Below are positions 24,470-35,981 of a stretch of 64,000 nucleotides of DNA, in pieces. Position 1 is the first letter of the stretch. Every line of letters begins with the position of its first letter. The translations under genes and the position numbers were made by a program. Source of the stretch: Costus lasius (Eukaryota; Streptophyta; Magnoliopsida; Zingiberales; Costaceae); NCBI GenBank assembly GCA_027563935.2, contig JANVAS020000239.1, positions 4,154,001 to 4,218,000 of the forward strand, read 5' to 3'. Below the pieces are notes generated by a model, which saw nothing but the letters and a program-made list of their open reading frames with translations, made no database searches and was not told the DNA's origin.

Positions 24470-27400
24470 ATGAGCTTCAATGTGCGATCCCTACTAGAAA
24501 GGGAGAAGTTTGCTGGTCCAAACTTCTCGTACTGGTACGGACACCTTAAGATTGTTCTTAAGGCTGAGAGGAAACTATATGTCCTCGAGATGGCTATACC
24601 GCCTCAACCCGCTGCGAACGCCGCAAGGGCGGTTCGCGATGCCTATGAAAAGCATGTCAATGATAGCATTGATGTTGCTTGCCTGATGCTAGCATCTATG
24701 ACGCCACCGCTGCAGCGTCAGCATGAGGATATGTCTGCTATAGAAATTATAGCAAACCTCAAGATGCTATATGCTGCACAGGTGAGGACTGAACGCCATA
24801 ATCTGACCAAGCTTTTCTTTCAGAGCAAACTGGCTGAAGGAAGTCCAGTGGGAGCTCATGTGCTCAAGATGATTGGGCACAAGGAGGCTCTGGAGAAACT
24901 GGGGCATACCAACAATCAGGAGCTTGCTGTAGACATTATTCTGCAGTCTCTCCCGGCCTCCTTCGATGCGTTCATTATTAATTTTAATATGAACAAGATC
25001 GACTGTACTCCGGCAGAGTTGCTTAATATGCTCTTGACTACGGAGGAGACTCTGAAGGGAAAGCCTTCAACCTCTGTCGTAATGGTTCCTTCTAGGAACA
25101 AGAAGCAGGGGAAGAAGGGCAAAGCCCCTGTCAAGAACTACAGTAAGGCTCTGAAACAAAAGGTGAAGCGGTCAAAGGACAACAGATGTTTCCACTTTGG
25201 CCAGCTGGGTCACTGGAAAAAGGACTGTAAAGCGCTCCAAGGAGACAAGAAGGGAAGCATCGCTTCTGGCTCAGGTATATTTGTGATTGAAGTCATGATA
25301 TCCTCTTCTTCTATTTCATGGGTGTTGGACACTGCATGTGGAGTTCACATTTGTTCAAATGTACAGGAACTCAAGAGAAGAAGACAGGTGGGACAGCATG
25401 AGGTGGACCTACGAGTTGGAAACGGGGCACGGGTTGCTGCTGTTGCTGTAGGGGATTATTACATCTCATTACCATCTGGAATTGTATTAGAATTAAACAA
25501 TTGTTACTTTGTACCCAGTATTACCAAAAATATTATCTCTATTCCTGCTCTTGTCAGGAAAGGGTTTTCCTTTGAATGCAAGATTTCAAAGTGTTATCTT
25601 ACTCTTGATAATATTGTTTATGCTACTGGTTCAATTAACAATGGGTTATTCATGTTGGACATGGAATATTCTATACAAAACATTGATAATAAGAAAGCCA
25701 AGTATGCTGATGACAGTACCTTGCTATGGCATAGTCGTTTAGGCCATATTAACAAGAAACGCATTAAGCGGTTGCATGATCATGGACTGCTGGGATCATT
25801 CTCCTATGAGGAGATTGATACATGCAAAGCTTGTTTAATGGGTAAAATGACGAAGTCTCCTTTTCCTAACAAAGGTCAAAGGGCTTCAGGTTTACTTGAC
25901 CTTATACACAGTGATGTGTGTGGGCCATTTAGTAAACATGCCAGAGGTGGCTATCAGTACTTCATTACCTTTACTGATGATTTCAGTAGGTATGGTTATG
26001 TCTATCTAATGAGGCATAAGAGTGAATCTTTTGACAAGTTCAAAGAGTTCAAGAATGAAGTACAGAATCAGCTAGGCCGAAATATCAAGGCACTTCGTTC
26101 TGATCGAGGTGGAGAATACCTAAGTCGAGAGTTTACTGACTATCTGAAGGAGTGTGGGATTATCTCACAGCTCACTCCACCAGGAACACCGCAATGGAAT
26201 GGTGTGTCCGAGAGGAGAAATAGAACGTTACTAGATATGGTTCGTTCTATGATGAGTCAGGCTACTCTACCTTACTCCTTTTGGGGATTTGCACTGGAAA
26301 CAGCTGCAAAGGTACTAAACCGAGTGCCATCCAAGGCCATTTCAAAGACTCCATATGAGTTATGGTATGGGAAACAGCCTAGCTTGACATTTATTAAGAT
26401 CTGGGGTTGCGAGGCTTATGTCAAAAAGCTCGCCTCTGGGAAACTGGAGAGCAGATCTGAGAAATGCATCTTTGTCGGTTACCCTAAGGAAACTAAGGGT
26501 TATTATTTCTACGATCCCAAAGAGAACAAGGTATTTGTTGCTCGGATGGCCATTTTTCTTGAGAAGGAGTTTCTTCTACAAGAGGCCACTGGGAGAGAAA
26601 TAAAGCTGGATGAGAATCCAGAGGAAGGACAAAGTAGTCAAGCACAGTTGGATGAGCCTGAGCCGGTAGATCAGGTTACTGAACAACCTGAGGCTCAGAT
26701 ATCACGGGAACCGCGAAGATCGGGAAGGATCCGTCGACAGCCTGAGCGCTATGACGGAGTCTACATCATTGATAATGATGAACCCCTTACTTATGCGGAT
26801 GCGGTCAGTGGACCGGAGTCAGCTAGATGGCTTGAAGCTATGCGAGCCGAGATGGACTCCATGTCAGATAACCAAGTCTGGGATTTGGTTGATCCGCCTC
26901 CGGGAGTAATCCCTATAGGCTGTAAATGGATCTTCAAGAAGAAGATTGACATGGATGGTAACGTGGTTACCTATAAAGGCAGGCTAGTAGCGACAGGTTT
27001 CAAACAAATCTACGGGATAGATTATGATGAAACTTTCTCTCCTGTAGCCATGTTTAAGTCTATTCGGATTCTCTTCGCGATAGCTGCATATTACGATTAT
27101 GAGATCTGGCAGATGGATGTGAAGACGGCTTTCCTTAATGGAAAACTGGATGTGGATGTGTATATGACACAACCTGAAGGTTTCACTAATCCATCAGATC
27201 GTCATAAAATATGCAAATTAAAGAAGTCCATTTATGGACTTAAACAAGCATCTAGAAGCTGGAATATTCGTTTTGACAAATCAATCTCTGAGTTTGGTTT
27301 CATCAAGAACGAAGATGACCCGTGTGTATATAAGAGGTTTAGTGGGAGCGTGATTACTTTCCTAGTCCTCTACGTCGATGATATCTTAATCATTGGAAAC

Positions 27401-28354
27401 GATATTCCTGAACTGCATGCTGTTAAAGCATGGTTAGGAAAATGTTTTCAGATGAAAGATCTAGGAGAAGCAGCCTATGTATTAGGTGTGAAGATCTACA
27501 GGGATAGATCTAAGAGGCTTCTCGGGCTGTGCCAGAGTACTTACATCGATAAAGTCCTGGAGAGATTCCATTTAGAGAATTCTAAAAGGGGGTATCTTCC
27601 AGTCAGACATGGTCTGAATCTTTCGAAGAGTCAGTGTCCACAAACACAGACTGAGAAAGATGAAATGGACAATACGCCTTATGCTTCGGCTATTGGATCC
27701 ATTATGTATGCGATGTTGTGTACTCACCCAGACGTCGCTTACGGGTTAAGCGTGACCAGTCGATTCCAAAGTAATCCAGGTCAGGCACACTGGATTGCAG
27801 TCAAGAACATTTTGAAATATCTGCGGAGGACCAAAGATATGTTCTTGATATATGGTGGTCAGGAAGAACTCAGTATTGAAGGATATACTGACGCTTCGTT
27901 CCAGTCGGACCAGGATGATTTCCGATCACAATCAGGCTATGTTTTTAGCTTGAATGGTGGAGCAGTGGTGTGGAAAAGTTTCAAACAGTCTATTGTTGCT
28001 GATTGCACAACAGAAGCCGAGTATGTTGCAGCCTCGGAAGCATCCAAGGAGGCAGTGTGGATTCGTAAGTTCATTCAGGAACTTGGTGTCGTTCCTTCGA
28101 GTGCAGATCCTTTGGTTATCTTCTGTGATAACACTGGAGCAATAGCCCAAGCAAAGGAACCACGGTCGCACCAGAAGTCCAAGCACATACAGAGACGGTT
28201 TCACTTGATCCGGGAGATCATTGATCGTGGCGAGATCAAAATCTGCAAGGTTCATACAGATGACAATCTGGCTGACCCGCTTACCAAGCCTCTGGCGCAG
28301 CAGAAGCATGAGAAGCACTGTAATAATATGGGTTTGAGATTTCTCAACCATTAG
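24470..28354 (+). CDS. gag-pol: Copia F gag-pol polyprotein, uninterrupted
   Basis: 1294 codons. Gag occupies about 1-260. The knuckle at 240-253 reads CFHFGQLGHWKKDC, where D and I have CFHCGQ..., so Cys243 is Phe and zinc binding should fail. Protease has Asp287 in WVLDTACG (the canonical Gly is Ala, also in D and I). Integrase has the zinc site H421, H426, C452, C455 and catalytic D482, D545, E581. Reverse transcriptase has YVDD at 968-971. RNase H has D1141 (YTDAS), E1182 and D1220. It encodes all functions for copy-and-paste movement, but the element has lost its 5' end. RVATGF replaces the usual VAKGF in the RT. ATG 24470 matches the other copies; an upstream spliced start is also possible. 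Confidence 0.93.
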   Translation: MSFNVRSLLEREKFAGPNFSYWYGHLKIVLKAERKLYVLEMAIPPQPAANAARAVRDAYEKHVNDSIDVACLMLASMTPPLQRQHEDMSAIEIIANLKMLYAAQVRTERHNLTKLFFQSKLAEGSPVGAHVLKMIGHKEALEKLGHTNNQELAVDIILQSLPASFDAFIINFNMNKIDCTPAELLNMLLTTEETLKGKPSTSVVMVPSRNKKQGKKGKAPVKNYSKALKQKVKRSKDNRCFHFGQLGHWKKDCKALQGDKKGSIASGSGIFVIEVMISSSSISWVLDTACGVHICSNVQELKRRRQVGQHEVDLRVGNGARVAAVAVGDYYISLPSGIVLELNNCYFVPSITKNIISIPALVRKGFSFECKISKCYLTLDNIVYATGSINNGLFMLDMEYSIQNIDNKKAKYADDSTLLWHSRLGHINKKRIKRLHDHGLLGSFSYEEIDTCKACLMGKMTKSPFPNKGQRASGLLDLIHSDVCGPFSKHARGGYQYFITFTDDFSRYGYVYLMRHKSESFDKFKEFKNEVQNQLGRNIKALRSDRGGEYLSREFTDYLKECGIISQLTPPGTPQWNGVSERRNRTLLDMVRSMMSQATLPYSFWGFALETAAKVLNRVPSKAISKTPYELWYGKQPSLTFIKIWGCEAYVKKLASGKLESRSEKCIFVGYPKETKGYYFYDPKENKVFVARMAIFLEKEFLLQEATGREIKLDENPEEGQSSQAQLDEPEPVDQVTEQPEAQISREPRRSGRIRRQPERYDGVYIIDNDEPLTYADAVSGPESARWLEAMRAEMDSMSDNQVWDLVDPPPGVIPIGCKWIFKKKIDMDGNVVTYKGRLVATGFKQIYGIDYDETFSPVAMFKSIRILFAIAAYYDYEIWQMDVKTAFLNGKLDVDVYMTQPEGFTNPSDRHKICKLKKSIYGLKQASRSWNIRFDKSISEFGFIKNEDDPCVYKRFSGSVITFLVLYVDDILIIGNDIPELHAVKAWLGKCFQMKDLGEAAYVLGVKIYRDRSKRLLGLCQSTYIDKVLERFHLENSKRGYLPVRHGLNLSKSQCPQTQTEKDEMDNTPYASAIGSIMYAMLCTHPDVAYGLSVTSRFQSNPGQAHWIAVKNILKYLRRTKDMFLIYGGQEELSIEGYTDASFQSDQDDFRSQSGYVFSLNGGAVVWKSFKQSIVADCTTEAEYVAASEASKEAVWIRKFIQELGVVPSSADPLVIFCDNTGAIAQAKEPRSHQKSKHIQRRFHLIREIIDRGEIKICKVHTDDNLADPLTKPLAQQKHEKHCNNMGLRFLNH

Positions 28355-28362
28355 ATTAAGTG

Positions 28363-28374
28363 CAAGTGGGAGAT
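28363..28374 (+). other. Copia F polypurine tract
   Basis: CAAGTGGGAGAT directly before the 3' LTR, eight bases after the pol stop codon. Confidence 0.88.
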
Positions 28375-30060
28375 TATTGGGGTATGCCCTTAAAGGCTAA
28401 TGTTTGAGGCCTTGGGATTGTATCAGTATCATGTATAAACTCTTATGTTTATAAAGGCAATGGTTGTTATTCAGTATGTTACATTGTCTGCTGCAATAAG
28501 TGTGCTTCTGAATAATGTCTCAATGCTGTTCAGCTAGGCTGACATGCTGTAATGTCCTTAGTCGAGATATCTTGGTGAACATGAGACAGCCTTGATATGA
28601 TTGAGACTAATATGTGTTCTAATCTTATAGGATGCTTCGAGCATGGAATAAGATGTAGACTCATGGGTGCATTGGATGTACTGGACAGACCCTACTAGGA
28701 TATTCAATTGCTTGTCACAATGTGAATAATCCTTGTTTGCAACAAGTGGCACATGTCCTTTGACTTGAGATCACTTGTGTTTCTAAATGATGATTGTCAT
28801 TGTTTTGAGGTAGTTCAATATCATTTGAAATATAATGGTTATAGACTATCTTGGATAATGATTATGATTCAGGTTAGGGCACTAGTGATAGATATAGGAT
28901 TGCCGTCTCCTTGTTGAAGGAGTGTGATGTTCTATAGGGGCCCCCTAGATGAGATGATTGAGAAAGTGTATGGCCATACCCAGGTGACTATGTTCATCTG
29001 ATCTAATCATGCTCATCATATTGGAGCTACAAGCTTGACACGCTTGTCCAATAAGAACATCCAGTGGCAAAGGAAACATGTATGCCTAGTGAGTTGGATT
29101 CACACTTGTGCTGTGGTTTGGGTGTAGTCTTGGAAGACTCTTTCCTTTATATCGGGAGATAGTGATGTGTTGCTAGATACCCCTCACTGGTCGTGATAAT
29201 GTAAGTTATCATTACCGACATTTAAAGGAAACCCTCAGGGTCACACAATTTGGTGATATGGTTTTCTTGAGTCAGATCGTGTGGACTGAATTGTTTTGAT
29301 TCAGTTTAAAGGAGTTTGAACTCTGATTGTAAGTGAGATCGGGTCTGGTCATGTTTGATTGATTAGGGCTTGAGATCGGTAAGCTTCGATCGAGAGTAGT
29401 GATGCTAGATCGGTGAGATCAAAGGCATCAAGAGATGAACGGTTAGATCTTGAACCATTTGGTTTAGAGAGATCTAGACCATGGCTTGGGCTGGTTTGGT
29501 TTGGTCTTTGTACCAAACGCATTGAACCGTTGGATTGAACCGGTTCACACATGTGTGAACGCATGGTTCATGATGAAAGCGTTTTTGGGCGGTTTGCATG
29601 GATTTAGGCGCATGGCTTCATGACTTTCCATAATTGGAAGTCATGTAACGCCACTTAACTTGTAAACGCCAAAACGCATTTCGGTTCTGATTTTGTGTGG
29701 CCGATCCAGTCTCGTGTAGATTGGAGTTCACGCAAGCAAGTGGGAGAGCTTCATCGCCCTAGCAAAGATCTCATCTTCTCCACACAAGGACAACTTGGCA
29801 CTTTTGCTAGCACAAGAGGTGCGCAAGAAGGAAGTCTTCATCACTTTGGTGTGTGTCTTCTTTGGAGAAGATCCCCTTCGATCTTTACTTCCAAGTCGCC
29901 ATCCACTCATGGCTATGGTATGAAATACTTCTTATCTATACAAGTTATGATGTTGATCATATGGCATGCAAAAGATCCCAACAAACCCTATGCTTCCTTC
30001 CGCAATTCATGATATGCGCCTACTTAGGGTTTCGCCCCCCTCTTGAAAGGGGTTTCTTCA
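28375..30060 (+). repeat. Copia F 3' LTR
   Basis: 1686 bp, ending TTTCTTCA. It begins TATTGGGG where every other copy has TGTTGGGG, so the terminal TG is TA. The mini-exon equivalent ATG-GCT-ATG is at 29909-29917, followed by GTATGA. Confidence 0.9.
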
Positions 30061-30065
30061 GCTGT
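30061..30065. repeat. Right target duplication of Copia F (GCTGT)
   Basis: Complete family LTRs read GACATGCTGTAATGTCC at this point; here F's LTR is followed by GCTGTGATGTCC, so GCTGT is the duplicated target inside an older LTR. The left copy was deleted. Confidence 0.7.
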
Positions 30066-31593
30066 GATGTCCTTAGTCGAGATATCTTGGTGAACATGAG
30101 ACAGCCTTGATATGATTGAGACTAATATGTGTTCTAATCTTATAGGATCCTTCGAGCATGGAATAAGATGTAGACTCATGGGTACATTGGATGTACTGGA
30201 CAGACCCTACTAGGATATTCAATTGCTTGTCACAATGTGAATAATCCTTGTTTGCAACAAGTGGCACATTTCCTCTGACTTGAGATCACTTGTGTTTCTA
30301 AATGATGATTGTCATTGTTTTGAGGTAGTTCAATATCATTTGAAACATAATGGTTATAGACTATCTTGGATAATGAGCATGAGTCATGTTAGGGCACTAG
30401 TGATAGATATAGATTGCCGTCTCCTTGTTTGGAGTGTGATGTTCGAAAGGGGCCCCCCTGAATGAGATGATTGAGAAAATGTATGGCCATACCCAGGTGA
30501 CTATGTTCATCTGATCTAATCATGCTCATCATATTGGAGTTACAGGCTTGACATGCTTGTCCAATAAGAACATCCAGTGGCAAAGGAAACATGTATGCCT
30601 CGTGAAGTGGATTCACACTTGTGCTGTGGTTTGGGTGTAGTTTTGGAAGACTCTTTTCTTTATATCGGGAGACAGTGATGTGTTGCTAGATACCCCTCAC
30701 TGATCGTGATAACGTAAGTTACCGTTACCGACATTTAAAGGAAACCCTTAGGGTCGCACAATTTGATGATATGGCTTACTTAAGTCAGATCGTGTGGACT
30801 GAATTGTTTGGGTTCAGTTTAAAGGGATTTAATCTCTGATTGTAAGTGAGATCTAGTCTGATCATATTTGATTGATTAGGGCTTGAGATCGGTAAGCTTC
30901 GATCGAGAGAATGGATGTTAGATCGGTGAGATCATGAACATCAAGAGATGAACGGTCAGATCTAGAACCTTAGGGTTTAATTTGATCTGGACCAAAGGCT
31001 TGGCTTAATTGGTCTTTGAACCAAACCAATTTGAACCGGCTCATCAAGTGAGCGCTTGGTTCAATTGGAGGATGAGTTTCGAAAGGTTCATGAACGCATG
31101 AACGCTTGGAGTTAGGGACTTTTCTATATTTGGAAAGTCGGTTTTCAATTTGAGAAAACGTCTCCACGTTTTGAGTGAAACGACTCCACTTCGTTTTTGG
31201 GACATCCTCTCGTCTCTTCCTCACGACGACTCTCGCGTGTGGAGATAGAACTCACGCCAAGGAAGAGTGGGGCAAGCCTAGTAATCGTCTCTTCATCCCT
31301 TCAACCGATCAAGGATACTTTGGAGCCTTGCTAGCACAAGGAGCGACAAAGGAGTAGGCCATCTTCCTCTTGTGTGCGATTCCCTTTGGAGAAGAAGCAA
31401 TCGACTCTTTGCTTCCAAGGCACCATCTAAGTTATGGCAATGGTATGATCATTTTGTTGATCTTTGCAAGCTTTTTATCTAGTTGATCATATAACATGCA
31501 AGTTGATCTTGAAACCCTAGCTTCCGTTGCAAAAGTTTTATATATGCGCCACCTATTAGGGTTTCGCCCCCTTTGGCTTTAGGGGACCTTTCA
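30066..31593 (+). repeat. Older Copia LTR, 5' end lost, host of F
   Basis: A plus-strand Copia-family LTR lacking its first ~170 bases and ending GGGGACCTTTCA. It was the target of F. It lies in E's gag (E gag resumes at 31594). It may be a solo LTR or the 3' LTR of a lost element; its left side is deleted. Mini-exon equivalent ATG-GCA-ATG at 31434-31442 followed by GTATGA. Confidence 0.8.
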
Positions 31594-31739
31594 GCAGCGG
31601 GTTGAGGCGGTATAGCCGTCTCGAGGACATACAGTTTCCTCTCTACCTTAAGAACAATCTTAAGGTGTCCGTACCAGTCTGAGAAGTTTGGCCCAGCAAA
31701 CTTCTCCCTTTCCAGTAGGGATCACACATTGAAATTCGT
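31594..31739 (-). pseudogene. gag: Copia E gag start, mutated
   Basis: The first ~48 codons of gag in reverse (EREKFAGPNF, then GHLKIVLK...). The usual ATG-AGC start reads ACG-AAT, and codon 6 (CGA in other copies) is TGA at 31722-31724. The gene is dead, and it is cut at 31594 by the older LTR. Confidence 0.85.
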
Positions 31740-32418
31740 GGTGTTCGTTGCTGCAGTAATCTACAACAATGAAAGAACAGCAAGGTCAGTATCAATGTTT
31801 AGAATCAATCCAGGACTTAAGGAAGATTCTTTTCTCACTATTTTATCTGACTGAAAAATCCATTAAACAGTCCGAAAGAGTAACACTCTTTTAGTGAGAT
31901 GGGATCCAGATTTCATACTTGGTCTCCGCGTCCCGCTCAGGCGAGATAAGATGCACAGAGAGTACAAGCACTAGTTTCTGGTAGGCAATCCCTGCCAATC
32001 GCCAACCCGTGCGATTCCCCTTCATCTGGGCAATCCAGCAGACTGTGCCAACTGAGTTGGTACAACACAGTCTCTGATCCCACAGATGGCTGCCTCCATA
32101 TAGCTCACATATGCTCAGTATGTAGCCTACATGGTCAAGCTGACCTGACCTACTCCCTGGACCACCACGTGCTATGCTGAGCAACGAGAAGCGATAAATC
32201 CCTTCTCTGTAACACGCAGGTGTAATCACACACCGTCTGAAGATAGATGGGCGTGCCCACTGAGTGGGTACAACACAGCCCCAACGATAGTCAGAACAGT
32301 GAGGTTTCGCGCCAGAAGGCTTAGGTGCTTGATATATTAGCGTTGGATTTTAACGGTCTTTTATCTTCTTAACTATCATACATAACCTATGGTGATAGCA
32401 GAAGATTAAATCATGCAG
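31740..32418 (-). other. Copia E leader, gag-proximal part
   Basis: Non-coding leader in reverse, homologous to 62-571 plus the first part after 11553. It contains the unsplit AGATAGATGGGCG that is the empty site of Gypsy B in copy A, and the acceptor-like CTACAA (31761-31766, minus-strand TTGTAG). It ends where D is inserted (ATGCAG before 32419). Confidence 0.85.
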
Positions 32419-34161
32419 TGTTGGGGTATGCCCTTAAGGCTAATGTTTGAGGCCTTTGGGATTGTATCAGTATCATGTAATAAACTTTTGTGTTTATAAA
32501 GGCATGGTTATTATTCAGGTTGTTACCTTGTCTGCAGTAATAAGTGTACTACTGAATAATGTCTCAAAGCTGTTCAGCTAGGCTGACATGCTATAAAGTC
32601 CTTAGTCGAGATATCTTGGTGAACATGAGACAGCCTTGATATGATTGAGACTAATATGTGTTCTAATCTTATAGGATGCTTCGAGCATGGAATAAGATGT
32701 AGACTCATGGGTACATTGGATGTACTGGACAGACCCTACTAGGATATTCCATTGCTTGTCACAATGTGAATAATCCTTGTTTGCATCAAGTGGCACATGT
32801 CCTTTGACTTGAGATCACTTGTATTTCTAAATGATGAATGTCATTATTTTGAGGTAGTTCAATATCATTTGAGAGATAATGGTTATAGACTATCTTGGAT
32901 AATGATCATGAGTCAGGTTCGGATACTAGTGATAGATAAAGGATTGCCGTCTCCTTGTGGAAGGAGTGTGGTGTTCTAAAGGGGCCCCCCTTATATGAGA
33001 TGATTGAGAAAGTGTATGGCCATACCCAGATGACTATGTTCATCTGATCTAATCATGCTCATCATATTGGAGCTACAAGTTTGACACACTTGTCCAATAA
33101 GAACATCCAGTGGCAAAGGAAGCATGTATGCCTTGTGAAATGATTCACACTTGTGCTGTGGTTTGGGTGTAGTCTTGGAAGACTCTTTCCTTTATATCGG
33201 GAGATAGTGATGTGTTGCTAGATACCCCTCACTGATTGTGATAACGTGAGTTATCGTTACCGACATTTAAAGGAAACCCTTAGGATCGCACAATTTGATG
33301 ATATGGCTTACTTAAGTCAGATCGTGTGGACTGAATTGTTTTGGTTCAGTTTAAAGGGATTTAAACTCTGATTATAAGTGAGATCTGGTCTGATCATGTT
33401 TGATTGATTAGGGCTTGAGATCGGTAAGCTTCGATCGAGAGTGTTGATGTTAGATCGGAAAGATCAGGAACATCAAGAGGTGAATGGTCAGATCTAGAAC
33501 CTTAGGGTTTATTTTGATCTGGACTAAAAGCTTGGGCTGATTTCGGTTTGGTCATTGAACCATACACTAGTGAACCGGCTCATGGTTGAGCGCTTGGTTC
33601 AATTAGAGTGAGATAAGCGTTTGGTTCACTTCATGTGAACGCTCAAACGCTTGAACGCTTAAATGCATAAACGTTTGCGCATGCTAATTTTGGAAAGTCC
33701 AAAAAGGTAATGCATGTTCGGTTGGCTAAGCGTTGGATTCACTCTTTGCTCCTCTCTCTCTCGCTTGACGACATCTTGGTGTGGACGAGAAGAAGTCTTG
33801 GAGAGAAGCTCGGCAAGTCTAGAGATCAGCTCTCCTTCCCTTTCCATACGAAAAAGGCCCTTGAAGAACCTTGCTAGCACAAGGATCTCCAAGGAGTAAG
33901 CACATCACCTTGTGTGCGTCGACTAGGGAGAAGATCCCTTTCGGTCTTTGCTTCCAAGATACCATCCATATGATGGCAATGGTATGAATCTTGTCTCATG
34001 ATTTTAATCTAATGAGTTGATCATATATATCATGCAACCGATTCTTGATGCCCTAATTTCCGCCCATGCAAAAGTGTTCTACATGCATGTATTAGGGTTT
34101 TGCGCCCCCCTCTTGAAAGGGGTTTTATCCGCTTGCGCTCCCCCTTGAAGGGGACTCTTCA
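32419..34161 (+). repeat. Copia D 5' LTR
   Basis: 1743 bp, TGTTGGGG to CTCTTCA; the longest LTR of the family here, the extra length being in the variable block (about 33540-33800), which has many AACGC words. Contains the mini-exon at 33973-33981. Confidence 0.92.
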
Positions 34162-35960
34162 ATTGGTATCAGAGCGGGTTATGCATGAATCTTATGATTG
34201 CTTTAGTGATCCATGTTTGCGCCATTGTTGTAGATCTATCATCACCATGAATACATTCTAGTCATTAGATGTTGGCGCATGATTGATATCACATGTTTGC
34301 GCTAATGGATAGATCTAATGTCAACATGCGAAACTACATGTTATTTCTTGTATGATTCTTGGCGCATGTTTCTTGATGGCGCTTGTTGAATGTCTTTGTA
34401 AAATTCATTACATCTTGCGCGCCTCACTAGATCTAAGTGGCGCCTACTATAAACCCTTAGATGGGTTGATGGGGTTGAAGTCACCTCTAAGTTAGATCCA
34501 CTAGTCTGATCAGACCATCTGACAGCCTAGATGGATCGACCAGATGGCATCTGTGCGCAAGCACGAGGTGGCCATAGGTCGATTGCATCTGAGGCGTGTA
34601 GCGAGGTCTGGTTGAGACAACTCAGTGAACACACATGCGTTAGGCCGGGGTCACACCAGCTTGCCAGAACTCATGAGGGTTGTTCAGCCCTTGGCGCATG
34701 CATGGTTGACCATTAGGTCAACTCGAGTCAGTTAGGACTTGGTGCATGCAAGGGCAGAGGATCTGACTAGTTGGATGAGTGGATCCCTATCAATGGACCA
34801 TTGTAAGGTTGTAGGGCTTATATGAAAATTAAAATTGATGCCAATGGGGTTTTCAAAATTTTTATTTTCTTTGTAATGGATCACATGTTGATTGAATGAT
34901 GCCATGATGCTTGTTTATTTCATCTTATGTGGGTTGCCCTATTGTGTGCTGTGCTGGGGCCTGCGTGCCTGGAATTAAACTTGTAAATTAATTTGTATTG
35001 TGATCTGCGAATCACATTCGTAATTAATTGATTGTATAATTGACCTGTGAGTCAAACTTGTCTAGATAGATCAAATTGTATTTGATTAGACAAGAGCACA
35101 AAGGCACACATCCTAGAGGGGCATTCAGCTGGTGGCGCACCTGAGGTGCTCTTGGCCCTAGGGCCCTGGGTTGGACCAGATGAGATGCAAAAATCCCAAG
35201 AAGAGCAAGTGAAGACTTAAGTATCTTAAGGTATTACTTAGGCTTTGGGCTTTTACCACATAAGATCCATGCTTTCTGTTTATTGCTTATATAATTAGAA
35301 CTGCATGAGTTTATCTTCTGCTATCACCGTAGGAATTGCATGATAGTGAAGAAGATAAAAGACCGTTAAAATCCAACGCTAACATATCAAGCTCGTAAGC
35401 CTTCTGACGCGAAACCTCACTGTTCTGATTATCGTTGGAGCCGTGTTGTACCCACTCAGTGGGCACGTCCATCTATCTTCAGACGGTGCGGGATTTCACC
35501 TGCGTGTTACAGAGAAGGGATTTATCGCTTCTCGTTGCTCAGCATAGCACGTGGTGGTCCAGGGAGTAGGTCGGGTCAGCTTGACCATGTAGGCTACATA
35601 TGTGGCGCATATGGTAGCGCATGGAGGCAGCCATCTATGGGATCAGAGACTGTGTTGTACCAACTCAGTTGGCATAGTCTGCTGGATTGCCCAGATGAAG
35701 GGGAATCGCATGGGTTGGCGATTGGCTGGGATAGCCTACTAGAAATTAATGCTTGTCATCTCTGTGCATCTTATCTCGCCTGAGCGGGACGCGGAGACCA
35801 AGTATGAAATCTGGATCCCATCTCACTAAAAGAGTGTTACTCTTTCGGACTGTTTACTGGATTTTTCAGTCAGATAAAATAGTGAGAAAAAGAATCTTTC
35901 TTAAGTCCTGGATTGATTCTGAACATTGATAATGACCTTGCTGTTCTTGCATTGTTGTAG
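33973..35960 (+). other. Predicted mini-exon and leader intron of Copia D
   Basis: ATG-GCA-ATG (33973-33981), then donor-like GTATGA (33982), and acceptor TTGTAG ending at 35960. Joining them puts the ATG in frame with gag ATG 35982 through 21 bases. The branch-like word is AATGACC here, where the other copies have ACTGACC. Inference from sequence; no transcript data. Confidence 0.5.
34164..34175 (+). other. Copia D primer binding site (tRNA-iMet)
   Basis: TGGTATCAGAGC, two bases after the 5' LTR; the intact family form. Confidence 0.92.
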
Positions 35961-35981
35961 ATTCCTGCAGCAACGAACACC
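34176..35981 (+). other. Copia D leader
   Basis: About 1.8 kb without a supported gene. Homologous to the leaders of A, E and I, but the T-arm-like hairpin is lost by local change around 35100-35160. Confidence 0.85.

Larger units (their letters stand above)
24221..30060 (+). mobile_element. Copia element F, 5' end deleted
   Basis: Plus-strand Copia with the last ~250 bases of its leader, an uninterrupted gag-pol (24470-28354), polypurine tract and 3' LTR (28375-30060), followed by GCTGT (30061-30065), which fits its target duplication within an older LTR. The 5' LTR, primer site and most of the leader are gone, removed with part of E by a deletion ending in a shared TGCCT (24221-24225). It has no promoter of its own left. 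Confidence 0.88.

Noticed and set aside
30073..30267. A ~64-codon frame seen in nearly every Copia LTR in antisense, with a sense-strand frame beside it
   Set aside because: It lies inside the LTR, is antisense to the element, and its conservation follows the general DNA identity of the LTR copies. I saw no sign of codon-type constraint.
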